NCBI GenBank assembly: GCA_934597725.1
Contig: CAKTSK010000002.1
Location: forward strand, 62,001 to 126,000
DNA: 64,000 nucleotides
Direction of reading: 5' to 3'
Source: an uncultured Eubacteriales bacterium
Lineage (GTDB): Bacteria > Bacillota > Clostridia > Oscillospirales > Oscillospiraceae
Within the stretch, counting starts at the first letter, position 1. Every line of letters begins with the position of its first letter. Under the pieces are notes generated by a model. The model was not told the DNA's origin and ran no database searches. It was given only the letters and a program-made list of their open reading frames with translations. The translations under genes and the position numbers were made by a program. This document shows positions 47,743 to 55,705 of this stretch, one piece after another.

Positions 47743-47757
47743 GTTCTGAAAGGGGCC

Positions 47758-48309
47758 TTACGCCTTGCAGACGGTACTCACCTCACCGGTGGCCGTGTCG
47801 ATGACATAGCCGCCGATGCGAACGTCCTTGGGCATGAGGGGGTGGTTGCGGATGGTCTCCACCGTTTCGCTCACCGACTGCTCCACGGTGTCGAAGCCCG
47901 ACAGCCAGCGCTCGAAGTCGATGCCGCAGTATTTCATGAGGTCGATGGATTCCTGGGGGATGCCCCGCTGCTTCATGTGGGCGATCATCTGTTCCCCGTC
48001 GATGTGCTGCACGCCGCAGTCGGTGTGGCCGATGACCATGATCTCCTCCACCCCCAGCTCGATGATGGCCACCAGCAGGGAGCGGATGACGCTGCCGAAG
48101 GGGTTGGTGACCACGCCGCCGGCGTTCTTGATGATCTTCACGTCGCCGTTTCGCAGCCCCAGGGCCGCCGGGAGAAGGGCTTCCAGGCGGGTGTCCATGC
48201 AGGTGAGAATGGCGATCTTCTTGTTGGGATACTTGCTGGTGGCGTACTGCTCATAGCGCTTTTCCGCCACAAAGGTCTTGTTATAGGCTAACATCTCGTC
48301 AATGATCAT
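47758..48309 (-). CDS. Beta-class carbonic anhydrase
   Basis: A 183-residue beta-carbonic anhydrase that interconverts CO2 and bicarbonate. Zn ligands and the Asp-Arg dyad are visible: C37 in ILTCMDTRL (C-x-D-x-R), H95 and C98 in GHTDCGV. The clostridial short form lacks the extended N-terminus, as here. AAAGGAG precedes ATG 48309. A GC-rich hairpin lies 35 bases upstream of it, after the neighbouring gene. Confidence 0.93.
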   Translation of the reverse strand: MIIDEMLAYNKTFVAEKRYEQYATSKYPNKKIAILTCMDTRLEALLPAALGLRNGDVKIIKNAGGVVTNPFGSVIRSLLVAIIELGVEEIMVIGHTDCGVQHIDGEQMIAHMKQRGIPQESIDLMKYCGIDFERWLSGFDTVEQSVSETVETIRNHPLMPKDVRIGGYVIDTATGEVSTVCKA

Positions 48310-48343
48310 GTGCAGGTCTCCTTTTTCCTGGGTCTTTTCCGGC

Positions 48344-48368
48344 GGGGGCCTGCCGGCGGCAGGCCCCC
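48344..48368 (-). terminator. GC-rich hairpin after the CDCPAC gene
   Basis: An 11-bp perfect stem GGGGGCCTGCC/GGCAGGCCCCC with a 3-base loop right after the stop codon on the minus strand. The T tract is poor, so it may be only partly terminating. Confidence 0.45.
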
Positions 48369-48375
48369 GGTCCGG

Positions 48376-48729
48376 TCAGCGCAGCCGGCCTGTTTCTGTC
48401 AGGATGGCTGCGGCGGCCTGGCAGGCCGGGCAGTCGCAGAACCGGGCCCCGGCCTCCTTGAGGGCGCGGCCGTGGGCGGCCACGCTGTCGGCCTCCGGCC
48501 CGAAGACCTGGCGGCCCGCCGCCGACTGGGCGAAGGCGATCAGCTGGTCCACGGTGACCAGGTCCTCCTCCAGCTCCCGGAGATAGGCCTGGGTCTGGGC
48601 GGCTTCCCGGTCGGTCCCCAGGGCGTCCAGCCAGTCCTGGGCGGCCTGCCGCGCCTCCTGGCTGCAGGAGGGGGCTGCCATCAGGAGGCGGGTCTGTGCC
48701 GTCACCCGGTCCAAGGTCGTTTTGTCCAT
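48376..48729 (-). CDS. Small conserved protein with CDCPAC motif
   Basis: A 117-residue soluble helical protein: MDKTTLDRVTAQTRLLMAAPSCSQEARQAAQDWLDALGT, then ELEEDLVTVDQLIAFAQSAAGRQVFGPEA, then GARFCDCPACQAAAAILTE. I recognise it as a clostridial small-protein family that is often labelled 'molecular chaperone Hsp90' in annotation; it is far too short for Hsp90 and shows no ATPase fold, so that label should not be used. The C-x-C-x2-C cluster may bind metal. Function unknown. Confidence 0.6.
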   Translation of the reverse strand: MDKTTLDRVTAQTRLLMAAPSCSQEARQAAQDWLDALGTDREAAQTQAYLRELEEDLVTVDQLIAFAQSAAGRQVFGPEADSVAAHGRALKEAGARFCDCPACQAAAAILTETGRLR

Positions 48730-48935
48730 CAGGGCACACCTTCTTTCTTGGAAATCTTCCTTATTTTACCACACTCCCGCCCCGTTGACAACGGCCGGGG
48801 GCAGACAGGGTTGTGGGCAAAGCGGCGAATTTTCTCCTTCTGACGGACATTTTTCTTTCTGTCGGGTGCAAAACTTTGGCGGCTCCCACACAAAATTCCG
48901 CCCTCCCACCCCCTGCTTTTTGTGAAATTCCTTTC

Positions 48936-48964
48936 TTGACCTTTTGGCTTAACCTTTTCATAAT
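48936..48964 (+). promoter_or_regulatory. Promoter of the SDR-NTF2 operon
   Basis: TTGACC (48936-48941) and CATAAT (48959-48964), spacing 17. Confidence 0.7.
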
Positions 48965-49039
48965 TGTAGTAATATCCTGTCTTCGGCAGCCCGAGCTGCC
49001 TGCAGAGGGGACAAGTCAATCCATAAGGAGGCAGTTCGT

Positions 49040-49840
49040 ATGGGAATTTATGTTGTGACCGGCGGGGCCGGGGGGATCGGCGGCAAGACCGTCGAGATCC
49101 TGCGTAACCAGGGCCACGAAGTGGTCAATGTGGATCTGAAGGACGGCGACATCTGCGCCAACCTGGCCACCAAGGAGGGCCGGGACCATGTGATCCAGGA
49201 GATCTACCGGCGTTACCCCGACGGCATCGACGGTCTGTGCTGCAACGCCGGCGTATCCGGCGCCTGCGGGAACCTGAAGCTGATCATCAGCCTGAACTAT
49301 TTCGGCGCCACCAACCTGGCCCACGGGCTGTTTGACCTGCTGAAAAAGAAGAAGGGCCGCTGCGTGGTCACCTCCTCCAACACCATCTCCCAGGGCGCAG
49401 CCCGGATGGACCTGGTGGATATGCTCAACTACAGCCAGACCAAGCCCGTCAACGAGGAGCGCATCCTGAACATCATCGAGAAGTTCGACAACAGCGACCT
49501 CACCGTGGGCAACAGCATCTATGTCACCACCAAGTATGCCCTGGCCCGGTGGGTGCGCCGGGTGTCCGCTTCCTGGGCTGCCAACGGCCTGCGGATCAAC
49601 ACCGTTGCCCCCGGCAACGTCTCCACCCCCATGACCGCCACCATGAGCGCCGACGCCAAGGCCGCCCTGGCCGCCCTGCCCATCCCCATCAACTACGGCA
49701 CCGATGAGCTGATGGACCCCGAGGACATCGCCAACGTCATCGCCTTCCTGGTCTCTCCCCTGGCCCACGGGATCAACGGCAACGTGATGTTCGTCGACGG
49801 CGGCACCGACGCCCTTCTCAACTCTGAGAAAGTTTATTAA
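49040..49840 (+). CDS. Short-chain dehydrogenase/reductase
   Basis: A 266-residue classical SDR oxidoreductase. Cofactor motif TGGAGGIGG at residues 7-15, NAG in CCNAGVSGA, active-site Ser/Thr region VVTSSNTIS, and Tyr-x3-Lys in SIYVTTKYALARW. The C-terminal TVAPGNVSTPMT and NGNVMFVDGGTDA are typical. NAD(P)(H)-dependent oxidation of a hydroxyl group is expected; the substrate is unknown. ATG 49040 follows AAGGAGG. It forms an operon with the NTF2-fold protein 13 bases downstream. Confidence 0.9.
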   Translation: MGIYVVTGGAGGIGGKTVEILRNQGHEVVNVDLKDGDICANLATKEGRDHVIQEIYRRYPDGIDGLCCNAGVSGACGNLKLIISLNYFGATNLAHGLFDLLKKKKGRCVVTSSNTISQGAARMDLVDMLNYSQTKPVNEERILNIIEKFDNSDLTVGNSIYVTTKYALARWVRRVSASWAANGLRINTVAPGNVSTPMTATMSADAKAALAALPIPINYGTDELMDPEDIANVIAFLVSPLAHGINGNVMFVDGGTDALLNSEKVY

Positions 49841-49853
49841 GGAGGAAGTGAAC

Positions 49854-50186
49854 ATGACCTTGATCAAACAGTATGTGGAAGCAATGCTTCACCAGGACTC
49901 GGTGGCCCTGAGCAAGATCTTCTCCCCCACCGCCATTTTCGTGGACTACTGCCCCAAGGACGCCGGCCAGCCCCAGCTCCACGCCTACGGCCCCGAAGGC
50001 ATTGACATGTTCTTCCGCAATCGGTTCCTCTTCCGCAAGTTCGAGATCACCGATCCCCTCATCATCAGCGACACCCAGGCCTATTACTATGCCGTCTACA
50101 ACGGCTACCACATCCGCGCCGTGGCCACCATCCAGGATTTCAGCGAGGATGGCGAGATCCAGCGCATGGTGGTCCGCCCCGCCTGA
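49854..50186 (+). CDS. NTF2-like (SnoaL-type) small protein
   Basis: A 110-residue protein with the cone-fold pattern: LIKQYVEAMLHQDSVALSKIFSPTAIFVDYCP (helix then strand), GIDMFFRNRFLFRKFEITDPLI, then AYYYAVYNGYHIRAVATIQDF. NTF2-like proteins include isomerases, dehydratases and binding proteins. Adjacent SDR and NTF2-fold genes are often used together in steroid or polyketide chemistry, which is only suggestive here. ATG 49854 has GGAGG 8 bases before; GTG 49848 is too near it. Confidence 0.8.
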   Translation: MTLIKQYVEAMLHQDSVALSKIFSPTAIFVDYCPKDAGQPQLHAYGPEGIDMFFRNRFLFRKFEITDPLIISDTQAYYYAVYNGYHIRAVATIQDFSEDGEIQRMVVRPA

Positions 50187-50217
50187 CGGCGCGGCGCCCC
50201 CGCTTTTTTCACCAGCA

Positions 50218-50249
50218 AACCGGCGGACGGAAGGGTCCGCCGGTTTTTT
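50218..50249 (+). terminator. Terminator of the SDR-NTF2 operon
   Basis: An 11-bp perfect stem AACCGGCGGAC/GTCCGCCGGTT with a 6-base loop and T6. Confidence 0.88.
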
Positions 50250-50448
50250 CTGCCCGGGGCGGGAAGGGGTGCGGCGGGCGGTTTTCGTCACTTTGCATGG
50301 TTCCCGCGCGATTCTTGCAGAGTTTTTGCGAATGTCCCTGTCACTATTGCACAGTTTGTCACCCTTTTTCTCCCTCTCCTCCCGTCCGACAGGGCAGAGT
50401 GCATAGATTGTGACGAAAAATATCCAAATCATTTGTTGTTGTTTTCCC

Positions 50449-50477
50449 TTGACATTTCGAAAAAAATCTACGATAAT
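50449..50477 (+). promoter_or_regulatory. Strong promoter of the candidate small RNA
   Basis: TTGACA (50449-50454) and GATAAT (50472-50477), spacing 17, with no protein start within 300 bases downstream. Confidence 0.7.
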
Positions 50478-50483
50478 AGCCAA

Positions 50484-50672
50484 GGTCTCAGGGAGAGGCC
50501 AAAGCCCTTGTGGCGCAAGCGTTATCTCCCCCATCTGCAATAAATCTTTCATTTTTGCCCAAGTTCACCCGCGTTTCCTTCCTTCTTTTTCGCGGTGTGA
50601 CTGACATAAAATCCTTCCATTATTACTCACCAAAAAAGCCTTTCGGGTCACGCCCGAAAGGCTTTTTTGGTG
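50484..50672 (+). ncRNA. Candidate small non-coding RNA or attenuated leader
   Basis: From the promoter at 50449 a transcript of about 190 nt would end in a perfect 20-bp hairpin (CACCAAAAAAGCCTTTCGGG paired with CCCGAAAGGCTTTTTTGGTG, 50628-50672). The first 50 bases fold: GGGAGA (near 50490) with TCTCCC (near 50525) enclosing CTTG-TGGCG-CAAG. No open frame with a ribosome site lies inside. Whether it is an independent RNA or an attenuator ahead of the pyridoxal kinase gene (151 bases on) cannot be decided from sequence. It does not match 6S, SRP, tmRNA or RNase P by eye. Confidence 0.5.
50628..50672. terminator. Perfect 20-bp hairpin terminator
   Basis: CACCAAAAAAGCCTTTCGGG/CCCGAAAGGCTTTTTTGGTG with a 5-base loop; symmetric A/T tracts make it usable on both strands. 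Ends the candidate small RNA. Confidence 0.85.
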
Positions 50673-50822
50673 CCGGAACCGGCTGGCCTTGGCAAATAAA
50701 ATGGGATTGGCCATAGCCAGCAGGCCAGTTTTGTGGTACCCTATCAGCAATGGCGGCGCCAGCCGCCCACTGGACCCGGGGCGGGGCCTGCCCGCCCCCG
50801 TTACAAGGAGGAGTTTGTTACT

Positions 50823-51662
50823 ATGAAGCGCGTTGTTTCCATCCAAGATATCTCCTGTCTGGGCAAATGCTCCCTGACAGTGGCTCTGCCGATCATCTCC
50901 GCCATGGGCGTGGAGACCTGCGTGGTCCCCACGGCGGTGCTGTCCACCCACACCGGCGGGTTTTCCGGCTTTACCTTCCACGACCTGACCCAGGAAGTGG
51001 CCCCCATCGCCGCCCATTGGAAGAAGGAGGGCATCACCTTTGACGCCATCTACACTGGCTACCTGGGCTCCTTCGAGCAGATCGAGCTGGTGGGCCAGTT
51101 CTTCGACCAGTTCGGCGGCAAGGACACCCTGGTCTATGTGGACCCGGCCATGGCGGACAACGGCGTGCTCTACACCGGCTTCACCCCGGAGTTTGCCAAA
51201 GAGATGGGCAAGCTGTGCGGCAAGGCCGACGTGATCGTGCCCAACCTCACCGAGGCTTCCTTCATGCTGGGCGTCGACTATGTGGGCGACCAGTACGACG
51301 AAGCCTACATCAAGGACCTGCTCAAGCAGCTCACCGGCCTGGGCTGCAAGACCGCCGTCCTCACCGGCATGAGCTTCGAGCCGGGCAAGATCGGCGCCAT
51401 GGCCTACGATTCCGTCACCGACACCTATGCCAGCTACTTCAACGAAAAGCTGCCCGTCCAGTTCCACGGCACCGGCGACGTCTTTGCCTCCGCCTGCGTG
51501 GGCGCGCTGATGAACGGCAAGGATCTGGCCGGCGCCCTGAAGGTGGCGGTGGACTACACCCTGGAATGCATCCGCGAGACCCAGAACGACCCCGACGCCC
51601 GCTGGTACGGGGTGAACTTCGAGTCCGCCATTCCCATGCTGGTACACAGCCTGGGGCGTTGA
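50823..51662 (+). CDS. Pyridoxal/pyridoxamine kinase
   Basis: A 279-residue ribokinase-fold kinase of the PdxK/PdxY type, making pyridoxal 5'-phosphate precursors from vitamin B6 vitamers with ATP. Visible: KRVVSIQDISCLGKCSLTVALPIISAMGVE, STHTGGF, YTGYLGSFEQ, DPAMADNGVLY, VIVPNLTEASFMLG, and the catalytic anion-hole motif FHGTGDVFAS near residue 218. ATG 50823 has AAGGAGG upstream. The gene lies after the candidate small RNA at 50484. Confidence 0.9.
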   Translation: MKRVVSIQDISCLGKCSLTVALPIISAMGVETCVVPTAVLSTHTGGFSGFTFHDLTQEVAPIAAHWKKEGITFDAIYTGYLGSFEQIELVGQFFDQFGGKDTLVYVDPAMADNGVLYTGFTPEFAKEMGKLCGKADVIVPNLTEASFMLGVDYVGDQYDEAYIKDLLKQLTGLGCKTAVLTGMSFEPGKIGAMAYDSVTDTYASYFNEKLPVQFHGTGDVFASACVGALMNGKDLAGALKVAVDYTLECIRETQNDPDARWYGVNFESAIPMLVHSLGR

Positions 51663-51693
51663 CATGCTCCCTGTTGCTTTTCCTTCCCATTTT

Positions 51694-51738
51694 GGCGCTG
51701 GGGCCGACGAACATTCGTCGGCCCCAGCGCCTTTTTTC
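51694..51738 (+). terminator. Terminator of the pyridoxal kinase gene
   Basis: An 18-bp perfect stem GGCGCTGGGGCCGACGAA/TTCGTCGGCCCCAGCGCC with a 3-base loop and T6. Confidence 0.92.
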
Positions 51739-51782
51739 TGCCAAAACCGCGCGCCGACCGGGCGCGTCCCGGCGGACCATTC

Positions 51783-51811
51783 TTGACAATCCGCTTTCCC
51801 TGTGTTATAGG
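51783..51811 (+). promoter_or_regulatory. Promoter of the secreted repeat peptide gene
   Basis: TTGACA (51783-51788) and TATAGG (51806-51811), spacing 17. Confidence 0.72.
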
Positions 51812-51877
51812 TTACGATAGCAAAGACCCTACGCAAAGATCCGGGGAATGCCCGCCCGCATCAAAAAGGAGTTTGCT

Positions 51878-52204
51878 ATGAAGAAACACATCGCCTCTTT
51901 CCTTCTCCTGCTGTTGTTTTTCTGCGTCCCCTGTCTGGCCGCCGGCGTTTCCGACGGGGCATGGGACCAACCGGCAGCCCTTGTTCCAGCGGAGAACGCC
52001 CCGGCGCTCTCTGCCCAGGACCTGCCGTACATCACCGATCCTTCCACAGATGACCCCCTGTCCCCCGGGTGGTCTGACCCGCCCGGGTTCATCCACCCCA
52101 TCTTTCCCGACTGGATCGATCCCCCTGCCATCAACGACCCCATCTTCCGGGACTGGCTGGAGCCCCCTGGGATCATCAGCCTGTCCTCCTTGGTGAGCCG
52201 CTGA
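51878..52204 (+). CDS. Small secreted Trp/Pro-rich repeat protein
   Basis: A 108-residue exported protein. Signal peptide MKKHIASFLLLLLFFCVPCLAAG, then an Asp/Pro/Ala-rich part, and three imperfect repeats of about 14 residues: PGWSDPPGFIHP, IFPDWIDPPAINDP, IFRDWLEPPGIISL (core W-x-[DE]-P-P). No enzymatic domain is visible. The repeats could form Pro-rich hairpins that bind a surface ligand, or be a short antimicrobial-like peptide precursor; there is no modification gene beside it. ATG 51878 follows AAAGGAG. No family recognised. Confidence 0.7.
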   Translation: MKKHIASFLLLLLFFCVPCLAAGVSDGAWDQPAALVPAENAPALSAQDLPYITDPSTDDPLSPGWSDPPGFIHPIFPDWIDPPAINDPIFRDWLEPPGIISLSSLVSR

Positions 52205-52256
52205 GCCGAGACGGGCAGCAGCGCAGCATTCTGACCGCGCCCTCCCCCGATCTGAT

Positions 52257-52300
52257 GCAAAAAACACACGCTCTCGTGCGTCACGAGAGCGTGTGTTTTG
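52257..52300. terminator. Bidirectional terminator
   Basis: An 18-bp perfect stem AAAACACACGCTCTCGTG/CACGAGAGCGTGTGTTTT with a 3-base loop, T-rich on both strands. Confidence 0.9.
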
Positions 52301-52322
52301 GTCTGGGGGGCCGGAAGGTCCC

Positions 52323-53159
52323 TTATTCTGCCAGCACAAAGGTCTCAATGGCCAGGGCCACCCCGTCCTCATCGCAAGAGGCGGTGACGTGGTCCGCCGC
52401 CGCCTTGAGCCGGTCGGTGGCGTTGCCCATGGCCACGCCCAGCCCCGCCGCCTGGAGCAGGGGCAGGTCGCTGTCGCCGTCCCCCATGGCCAGCACCTGG
52501 TCCGGGGCGATGCCCAGCCTGCCCAGCAGGTAGCGCAGCCCCTCCCCCTTGTCGATATCTCCGGCCAGGACCTCCAGGTCGTTGGGGAAGGGATCGGCAA
52601 AGCCGATGTCCGGCAGGCCGGCCAGGGTCTGGCGCAGCCGCGCCTTTTCCTCCGGGCTGTCGGTGAGGAAAAACAGCTCCTCCACCGGCCGGGGGTCGGC
52701 GGTCAAAAACTGGGCCACCGTCCCCGGCAGGACCCGCCGGGTGCCCAGGTGGTAGCGCAGCAGGGAGGTACCCGCATACCGGGCCCGCAGCAGCTCATAG
52801 TCCGTCCGGGAGAGGTAGCCGATGCCCTCCCGAAAGACCTCCCGGACCATGGGGATGCGGGCCGACCGCCGGAGGACGGCCAGGCAGGTCTCGGCCGACA
52901 GATGCTTTTCCAGCAGCGTTTCCCCGGTCACCAGGTCCCGGATGGTGGCCCCGTTGGAGGTCACCGTGTACCGCAGCTCCGGCAGGTCCAGCACCGCCTG
53001 GGGCAGGCCCTGGGCCGGCCGGCCGGTGACCGGCACCAGCGCCACCCCCTGCTGCCTGGCCCGTTCCAGGGCCGCCAGGGTCCGGGGGGTGATCTGCTTG
53101 GCCTCGTTGAGCAGGGTGCCGTCCAGGTCCAGCGCCAGCAGCTTGATCTTCTTTCCCAT
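52323..53159 (-). CDS. HAD-superfamily Cof-type phosphatase
   Basis: A 278-residue HAD type IIB phosphatase. Motif I LALDLDGTLL (nucleophile Asp near residue 10), motif II SNGATI/TGR region, motif III Lys, and motif IV GDGDSDLPLL near residue 228 with AMGNATDRLKAAAD after. These hydrolyse sugar phosphates, FMN or similar metabolites; substrate unknown. ATG 53159 has AGGAGG upstream; the longer frame is unsupported. Divergent from the methyltransferase gene, with about 130 bases between. Confidence 0.9.
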   Translation of the reverse strand: MGKKIKLLALDLDGTLLNEAKQITPRTLAALERARQQGVALVPVTGRPAQGLPQAVLDLPELRYTVTSNGATIRDLVTGETLLEKHLSAETCLAVLRRSARIPMVREVFREGIGYLSRTDYELLRARYAGTSLLRYHLGTRRVLPGTVAQFLTADPRPVEELFFLTDSPEEKARLRQTLAGLPDIGFADPFPNDLEVLAGDIDKGEGLRYLLGRLGIAPDQVLAMGDGDSDLPLLQAAGLGVAMGNATDRLKAAADHVTASCDEDGVALAIETFVLAE

Positions 53160-53223
53160 GGCCGTTGCCTCCTGTCCCGTAGTTTTTCTCATTGTAGCAC
53201 AGCCGCCGGCAAAATGCCAGCCC

Positions 53224-53252
53224 TTGCAACCACCGGCGAAACCCTGTATAAT
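53224..53252 (+). promoter_or_regulatory. Promoter of the RlmI-type methyltransferase gene
   Basis: TTGCAA (53224-53229) and TATAAT (53247-53252), spacing 17. Confidence 0.75.
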
Positions 53253-53289
53253 CACTGCTGCCAACACCAAGAAAGAAGGAGGACCTGCC

Positions 53290-54516
53290 ATGTCCACACG
53301 TCCCTATCCCATCCTCACCGTCAACGAGAAAGCCGCCCGGGCCATCCGCGCCGGCCACCCCTGGGTCTACGGCGCGGAGACCACCGGCCCCGACCGCCCC
53401 TGCGAGAACGGGGACATCGTCGATGTGGTCTCCCACAAGGGCCGCTGGCTGGGGGCGGGGGTCCTCAACGACCACTCCAAGATCCGCGTCCGCCTGCTCT
53501 CCCGGAACACCAACGACCGCTTCGACGAGGGCTTCTGGCGGCGGCGGCTCCGGTACGCCATCAACTACCGCAAGACGGTGATGGGACCGGACTTCGGCTG
53601 CTGCCGCCTGCTCTTCGGGGAGGCCGACCAGTTCCCCGGCCTCACCGCCGACCTGTTCGGAGACATCCTGGTGACCGAGGTGCTCTCCCTGGGCATGGAG
53701 GTCCGCAAGGCGCTCCTCTACCGGCTGCTCCGGGAGCTGCTGGCCGAGGACGGGATCGTCCTGCGGGCCATCTACGAGCGCAACGACGCCCCCCTGCGGG
53801 ACAAGGAGGGCCTGCCCCGGGAGACGGGCTTCTATCCCCTGCCCGGGCTGGCCACCGACCTGGACGGCCAGCTCATCCTCACCGAGAACGGCATCGACTA
53901 CGAGGTGGACTACATCCACGGCCAGAAAACCGGCTTCTTCCTGGACCAGAAATACAACCGCCGGGCCGCCGCCGCCCTGGCCCCCGGCCGGCGGGTGCTG
54001 GACTGCTGCACCCACACCGGGGCCTTCGCCCTCAACTGCGCCAAGGCCGGGGCCGCCCATGTCACCGCCGTGGACATCTCCCAGGAGGCCGTGGCCCTCA
54101 CCCGCCGCAACGCCGCCCGCAACGGCCTGGAGGACAAGGTGGACGTGGTCCAGGCCAACGTCTTTGACCTGCTCACCGACCTGGCCAAGGAGAAGCAGCA
54201 CCCCTATGACTTCATCATCCTGGACCCCCCGGCCTTCACCAAGAGCGGGGCCACGGTGAAGAACGCGTTCCGGGGGTACAAGGAGATCAACCTCAAGGCC
54301 ATGAAGCTCCTGCCCCGGGGCGGCTATCTGGCCACCTGCTCCTGCTCCCACTTTATGACCCCCGCCCTGTTCCGGCAGATGCTGTGGGAGGCCGCCGGGG
54401 ACGCCGCCGTCTCCCTGCGGCAGATCGAGGAGCGGCGGCAGGCCCCCGACCACCCCATCCTGTGGGGGGTGCCGGAGACGGAATACCTGAAATTCTACCT
54501 GTTCCAGATCGTCTGA
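53290..54516 (+). CDS. RlmI-type 23S rRNA cytosine-5 methyltransferase
   Basis: A 408-residue class I SAM methyltransferase of the RlmI/YccW family. N-terminal PUA-like RNA-binding part (about residues 1-80), middle region, and Rossmann methyltransferase: GRRVLDCCTHTGAFALNCAKAGAAHVTAVDIS (SAM motif), then FIILDPPAF and LATCSCSHFM, whose Cys are the m5C catalytic pair. RlmI modifies C1962 in 23S rRNA; position here inferred by family. ATG 53290 has GAAGGAGG upstream. Confidence 0.9.
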   Translation: MSTRPYPILTVNEKAARAIRAGHPWVYGAETTGPDRPCENGDIVDVVSHKGRWLGAGVLNDHSKIRVRLLSRNTNDRFDEGFWRRRLRYAINYRKTVMGPDFGCCRLLFGEADQFPGLTADLFGDILVTEVLSLGMEVRKALLYRLLRELLAEDGIVLRAIYERNDAPLRDKEGLPRETGFYPLPGLATDLDGQLILTENGIDYEVDYIHGQKTGFFLDQKYNRRAAAALAPGRRVLDCCTHTGAFALNCAKAGAAHVTAVDISQEAVALTRRNAARNGLEDKVDVVQANVFDLLTDLAKEKQHPYDFIILDPPAFTKSGATVKNAFRGYKEINLKAMKLLPRGGYLATCSCSHFMTPALFRQMLWEAAGDAAVSLRQIEERRQAPDHPILWGVPETEYLKFYLFQIV

Positions 54517-54534
54517 GCCAGCCGCTCCCCTGAG

Positions 54535-54563
54535 TTGACCTTTTGCCGGACAGAACGTATAAT
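54535..54563 (+). promoter_or_regulatory. Promoter of the PLP aldolase gene
   Basis: TTGACC (54535-54540) and TATAAT (54558-54563), spacing 17, right after the methyltransferase stop. Confidence 0.8.
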
Positions 54564-54638
54564 GAAAGACAATACTGATCCGCCCGGCGGGGCGGTCCGC
54601 CGGACGCGCATCGTCCGGCCCATGCGGGAGGGAACACA

Positions 54639-55682
54639 ATGACGCATTTTACCTGTGACTACACCGAGGGCGCCCATGCATCCATTCTGCGGCGGCTCCA
54701 GGAGACCAACTTTGAGCAGACCGCCGGCTACAGCGAGGACCCCCACTGCGACCGGGCCAGAGAGCTGATCCGAACCCTGTGCCAGGCCCCCCAGGCCGAC
54801 GTCCACTTCCTGGTGGGCGGCACCCAGACCAACACCACGGTCATCGCCGCCGCCCTGCGGCCCCATCAGGGGGTCATCGCCGCCGTCAGCGGCCACATCA
54901 ACGTCCACGAGAGCGGGGCCATCGAGGCCACCGGCCACAAGGTGCTGGCCGTGCCCAGCGAGGACGGAACGCTCTCCGCCCAGGACGTGCGCCGGGTCTA
55001 CCAGGCCCACTGGGAGGACGAGACCCGGGAACACATGGTCCAGCCGGGGATGGTCTACCTCTCCCAGCCCACGGAGAACGGGACCCTCTACTCCCTGGCA
55101 GCGCTGACCGACCTGTGGCAGACCTGCCAGGAGCTGGGCCTGCTGCTGTACATCGACGGGGCGCGGCTGGGCTACGGCCTCATGAGCCCCGCCTGCGACA
55201 TGACCCTGCCGGACCTGGCCCGGCGGTGCCACGCCTTTTCCATCGGCGGCACCAAGCAGGGGATGCTGTTCGGCGAGGCCCTGGTCCTGTCCCACCCGGA
55301 CCTGAAACGGGATTTCCGCTACCACATCAAGCAGCGGGGCGGCCTGCTGGCCAAAGGGCGGCTGCTGGGGGTGCAGTTCTGCGCCATGCTGGAGGACGGC
55401 CTGTATTTCGACTTGGCCCGTCAGGCGGACGAACACGCCCTGACCCTCCGCCGGGCCTTTGAGGCGCGGGGCTATCCCATGCTCTTCGACTCCTACACCA
55501 ACCAGCAGTACCCCATCCTCCCCGACCCCCTGCTGCACGCGCTGGAAGAGGAGTTCCTCTTTGCCTTCTGGTCCAAGCCCGACCCGGACCACACCGCCGT
55601 CCGGGTGTGCACCAGCTGGGCCACCCGGGAGGAGTCCGTGCAAGATCTGATCCGCGCCCTGGACCGCTGGACCGGGGCCTGA
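54639..55682 (+). CDS. Threonine aldolase/beta-eliminating lyase family PLP enzyme
   Basis: A 347-residue fold-type I PLP enzyme similar to low-specificity threonine aldolase (beta_elim_lyase domain). Visible: LVGGTQTNTTVIAAAL, the His stack SGHINVHESGA, LYIDGARLGYGL (cofactor Asp), and the PLP Lys206 in GGTKQGMLF. It would cleave L-threonine or a related beta-hydroxy amino acid to glycine and an aldehyde. The FAH-type gene follows by 24 bases, so the two may share a transcript. ATG 54639 is preceded by GAGGGAA; exact substrate uncertain. Confidence 0.88.
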   Translation: MTHFTCDYTEGAHASILRRLQETNFEQTAGYSEDPHCDRARELIRTLCQAPQADVHFLVGGTQTNTTVIAAALRPHQGVIAAVSGHINVHESGAIEATGHKVLAVPSEDGTLSAQDVRRVYQAHWEDETREHMVQPGMVYLSQPTENGTLYSLAALTDLWQTCQELGLLLYIDGARLGYGLMSPACDMTLPDLARRCHAFSIGGTKQGMLFGEALVLSHPDLKRDFRYHIKQRGGLLAKGRLLGVQFCAMLEDGLYFDLARQADEHALTLRRAFEARGYPMLFDSYTNQQYPILPDPLLHALEEEFLFAFWSKPDPDHTAVRVCTSWATREESVQDLIRALDRWTGA

Positions 55683-55705
55683 CACCGACGAGAAGGAGCT
55701 GTCCC

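Noticed and set aside
48376..48729. 'Molecular chaperone Hsp90' label for the CDCPAC protein
   Set aside because: 117 residues, no GHKL ATPase motifs; the label has no sequence support.
49040..50186. Bile acid 7-dehydroxylation (bai) operon
   Set aside because: Only an SDR and an NTF2-like gene are present; no bai CoA ligase, transporter or flavoenzymes, and the similarity is fold-level.
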